Positions 62,801-64,000 of a stretch of DNA of 64,000 nucleotides are shown piece after piece. Made by a program: the position numbers and the translations under genes. Within the stretch, counting starts at the first letter, position 1. The number at the start of each line of letters is the position of its first letter. The DNA is from Chitinophaga dinghuensis (GTDB lineage: Bacteria; Bacteroidota; Bacteroidia; Chitinophagales; Chitinophagaceae). The stretch covers positions 62,001 to 126,000 of the forward strand of contig NZ_QLMA01000008.1 of NCBI RefSeq assembly GCF_003259435.1. Reading direction: 5' to 3'. A model generated the notes under the pieces. That model made no database searches, had not been told where the DNA came from, and saw only the letters and a list, made by a program, of their open reading frames with translations.

Positions 62801-64000
62801 CAAAGTGGACTTTTCTGAACCTATTGTAATTAACCGGGGTAGTGGCAATCCTTATATGGCCGTGAATATGCAAAGTGGCGTTGTTCCGGCTTACCTTACC
62901 AGTTATTCCGGCAATACCGCATACTTTGCCTATACCGTGCAGCCTGGAGACGAATCAATAAGTGGCATTAGCATTGGCGCAGGTATCTCTTTGGGTGGAA
63001 CGGACGGCAGCATTAAAGATCTGGCTGGCAATGACGCCAGATTGTATATCCTGAATCTGCCTGATTTCAGTGGTGTCAAAGTTCATACTGCTCATGCGGC
63101 CGTTTTCCTCAATACAGCTGCGGTATCTCCAGTCAACGGCGTATTTCTGGTAAACATCACTTTCAGTGAGGCTGTTTCCGGCTTTATTCCTGCTGATATA
63201 CAAGTAACAGGAGGGTCTGTTGCTTCTGTGGCCACCAGTGATAACATTCACTATTATGCCGCCATAAGACCTACAGTCGATGGTACTGTAACAGTAGCTG
63301 TTCCGGCTAATGTTGCCATGAATGTGGCCAATAATGGCAATCAGGCATCCAATACTGTATCAGTAGTGGCCGATCTTACAGCGCCTACCATCACCGGACT
63401 TACTGTACCTGCTGCGGGCTGGTATAATATAGGTGATCAATTGGACTTTATTTTGACTTACGATGAGCCGGTAGTACTGACTGGCGGCAATACTTATATA
63501 CCGTTGCAAATAGGCGCCGATGTAGCGAAAGCGACTTATGTCAGCGGATCGGGTACGAATCAGCTTACCTTCCGTTATACAGTACAAGCAGGAGATCAGG
63601 CACTCAACGGTATCGCCTATACGCCCACCTTACAAACCGGCACAGATAATTACTCGGATATAGCCGGCAATGCTGCGCCAAAGAATATTCCTGTTATTGC
63701 TACCAGCAATGTGCAGGTTAATACAATTGTGGCCACCATTACCACAGGAAGAGTACCTGTAGATGGCATTTATAATACCGGCAAAAAGCTCACGTTCACT
63801 ATCGCCTGGACTGGAGGACTCACTGTTACCGGCACGCCACTACTGCCTGTTACCATTGGTCGTAGTACGGTGTATGCTAAGTATACCGGCAAGAATGGAG
63901 CGAATGCTTTGATTTTCGTTTACACCATTGTAGATGGAGATAATGATATGGATGGTATAGAACTGGGTAATGCTATTTTACTCAACGGCGGTACTATCAC
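59808..64000 (+). CDS. Giant secreted protein with alternating Ig-like repeats (partial, 3' end outside)
   Basis: The frame is open from ATG 59808 to the window edge (at least 1397 residues). A signal peptide ends HSAVAAN. From about residue 328 two repeat types alternate with a period of about 215 residues. Type A begins near residues 328, 549, 763, 977, 1194 and 1308, e.g. PTITGLTVPAAGWYNIGDQL, with TYVSGSGTNxLTFxYTVQ. Type B begins near 445, 666, 881 and 1098, e.g. VAITFSEAVTGLTLTDFQVQ, like bacterial Big_12 Ig domains. The last two type A units have no B between them. It is probably a surface adhesin or matrix protein, exported by the type IX system if a C-terminal signal follows. The shorter open frames on the opposite strand are shadows. 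Confidence 0.88.
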   Translation, partial: MKYIFSILLSTIVMCLGNWHSAVAANNRIATNVASAFQIPTDPFVVGAISTSPNPSNASSVTYVVTFSSNVVSVTTSAFGVVTTGDIQGAAVSSVSGFGNRFTVTVWTGTGSGTLALTVNGNGIRPAVTNVPYTVSSDFTYIIDKTAPTLSVGMIPGTPYINPPMNMVTLITNVTDNIDQPWDLKVSCSNDSITWLTSSAVSPTHPLYALTPGNGLKKIYVTAQDRAGNTTSATYTVTVDATPVTVRFTSTPPLISNQSSVTLRYSANKPIINTYHINFDGSTFDEPTGEMTILSLPEGPHTFTLYAEDLAGNVSGQISTSWVTDLTPPTVLSVGFPAPAKYLPGQPLIFDVKMSEPVKFANGNIPYIDVTIGGNTRRANYVSGANTDTWTFAYVVQDDDYEPVGIQLANTITMNGNVLTDLANNPLPPALNNISTNMVLVGNKPITGSIQPPVNLSATTIRMMVTFEEAVTGLDLSKIQLQGVPGAYVLQTIPSPITPTTTYTFDVILPGSINTTLNVTIPFKSVTAVSSGGFNQVVTSSVQINNIPPMVVNVSGPLPGYYKAGQVLNYVVYLNKSVNVASNANPLYLELKIGTATVRANYVSGTGSNALLFSYTVQLGDNDNTGIGMTNQLFDPNYRITDDYYSQLLGLIPVPGPTGVKVNTTTPTLTFNASGPVVKTGDFTLSIDFSEPVQGLNPGSFLLSNARLQNLVSADNQHFTATVTPIADGPMGITLPANKVVNIGGNGNAVQTVNLVADITPPTITTITGPADGYYITGDKLRFVVGFSEAMNIDPGTATPFVTVTLGSKQVQAVYESSDNSSMTFSYTIQDGDEAMSGIGLTGSINPGGAARIQDVAGNNAILTLNGIPDFSNVKVHTAYPTVIISTTSSAMINGPVSVAITFSEAVTGLTLTDFQVQNSTLDNLHNTDNISYTATITPSVDGPVSLSLPANKVVSISNTGNRASNTLSFTADMTPPSILSVVGPANKYYKEGDVLTFKVDFSEPIVINRGSGNPYMAVNMQSGVVPAYLTSYSGNTAYFAYTVQPGDESISGISIGAGISLGGTDGSIKDLAGNDARLYILNLPDFSGVKVHTAHAAVFLNTAAVSPVNGVFLVNITFSEAVSGFIPADIQVTGGSVASVATSDNIHYYAAIRPTVDGTVTVAVPANVAMNVANNGNQASNTVSVVADLTAPTITGLTVPAAGWYNIGDQLDFILTYDEPVVLTGGNTYIPLQIGADVAKATYVSGSGTNQLTFRYTVQAGDQALNGIAYTPTLQTGTDNYSDIAGNAAPKNIPVIATSNVQVNTIVATITTGRVPVDGIYNTGKKLTFTIAWTGGLTVTGTPLLPVTIGRSTVYAKYTGKNGANALIFVYTIVDGDNDMDGIELGNAILLNGGTI

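Noticed and set aside
1..64000. tRNA, rRNA, riboswitch, insertion sequence or prophage
   Set aside because: No T-loop or anticodon-stem pattern, transposase, integrase or terminal repeat was recognised by eye. A covariance-model or tRNA scan could still find something small.

Overview
The window looks like chromosome from a Bacteroidota bacterium, most likely a member of the Chitinophagaceae close to Chitinophaga. The evidence is the Bacteroidota -7 promoter element (TAnnTTTG) in front of several genes, lipoproteins and signal peptides typical of the phylum, ECF sigma factors of Bacteroidota type, M57 and DUF3472/DUF5077 proteins, paired acyltransferases, and moderate GC. I saw no rRNA, tRNA, CRISPR array, insertion sequence or prophage. 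It reads as normal chromosome with a high share of secreted, surface and stress-response genes.

Layout. 1-12.7 kb: the start of xseA behind a 23S-type pseudouridine synthase, YwbE, an S24-family repressor, a DinB/hydrolase pair, a Crp-type regulator, a 2H phosphoesterase, small secreted proteins, and a complete MacA-MacB-TolC type export operon on the minus strand (11741 to 7155), followed by a DUF92 membrane protein. 12.7-19.4 kb: two tandem tricorn-like proteases of about 1075 residues, duplicated together with promoter and terminator. 19.6-22.4 kb: a hybrid histidine kinase that converges on and overlaps a class I terpene synthase. 22.7-30.7 kb: lipoproteins, DinB, an esterase, an archaeal/eukaryotic-type peptidyl-tRNA hydrolase (Pth2), a DUF3472 lipoprotein, an ECF41 sigma factor with its usual carboxymuconolactone-decarboxylase partner, DUF2625, and a Tat-type metallophosphoesterase.

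30.7-33.8 kb is a self-contained resistance-type unit: a TetR repressor, a 14-TM EmrB/QacA-type exporter and a short-chain dehydrogenase. The same palindrome (AGACCG-2 nt-CGGTCT) lies before both the repressor and the exporter. 33.9-49.5 kb carries surface and envelope genes: a metallopeptidase with a discoidin domain, a GT39 enzyme, DUF2490, an M20 peptidase, a xylan-esterase-like hydrolase, three acyltransferase-3 proteins, a secreted protein with a JAMM-like HTHP...SxxD signature, an ECF sigma factor, an M57 metallopeptidase and a TlpA-like thioredoxin. 51.0-54.0 kb is a tight three-gene operon (PIG-L deacetylase, GT4 glycosyltransferase, GH100-like (alpha/alpha)6-barrel hydrolase) whose product I cannot name. 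54.3-59.5 kb has a tandem pair of membrane-anchored paralogues of an unnamed family, a RibD-type reductase, RtcB and a membrane J-protein. From 59808 to the end runs the first part (at least 1397 residues) of a giant secreted protein built from alternating Ig-like repeats.

The most promising leads for undescribed biology are the PIG-L/GT4/GH100-like operon, the lone terpene synthase beside a sensor kinase, the secreted JAMM-like protein, and the TetR unit with its twin operators. No unambiguous new defence or mobile system is visible.
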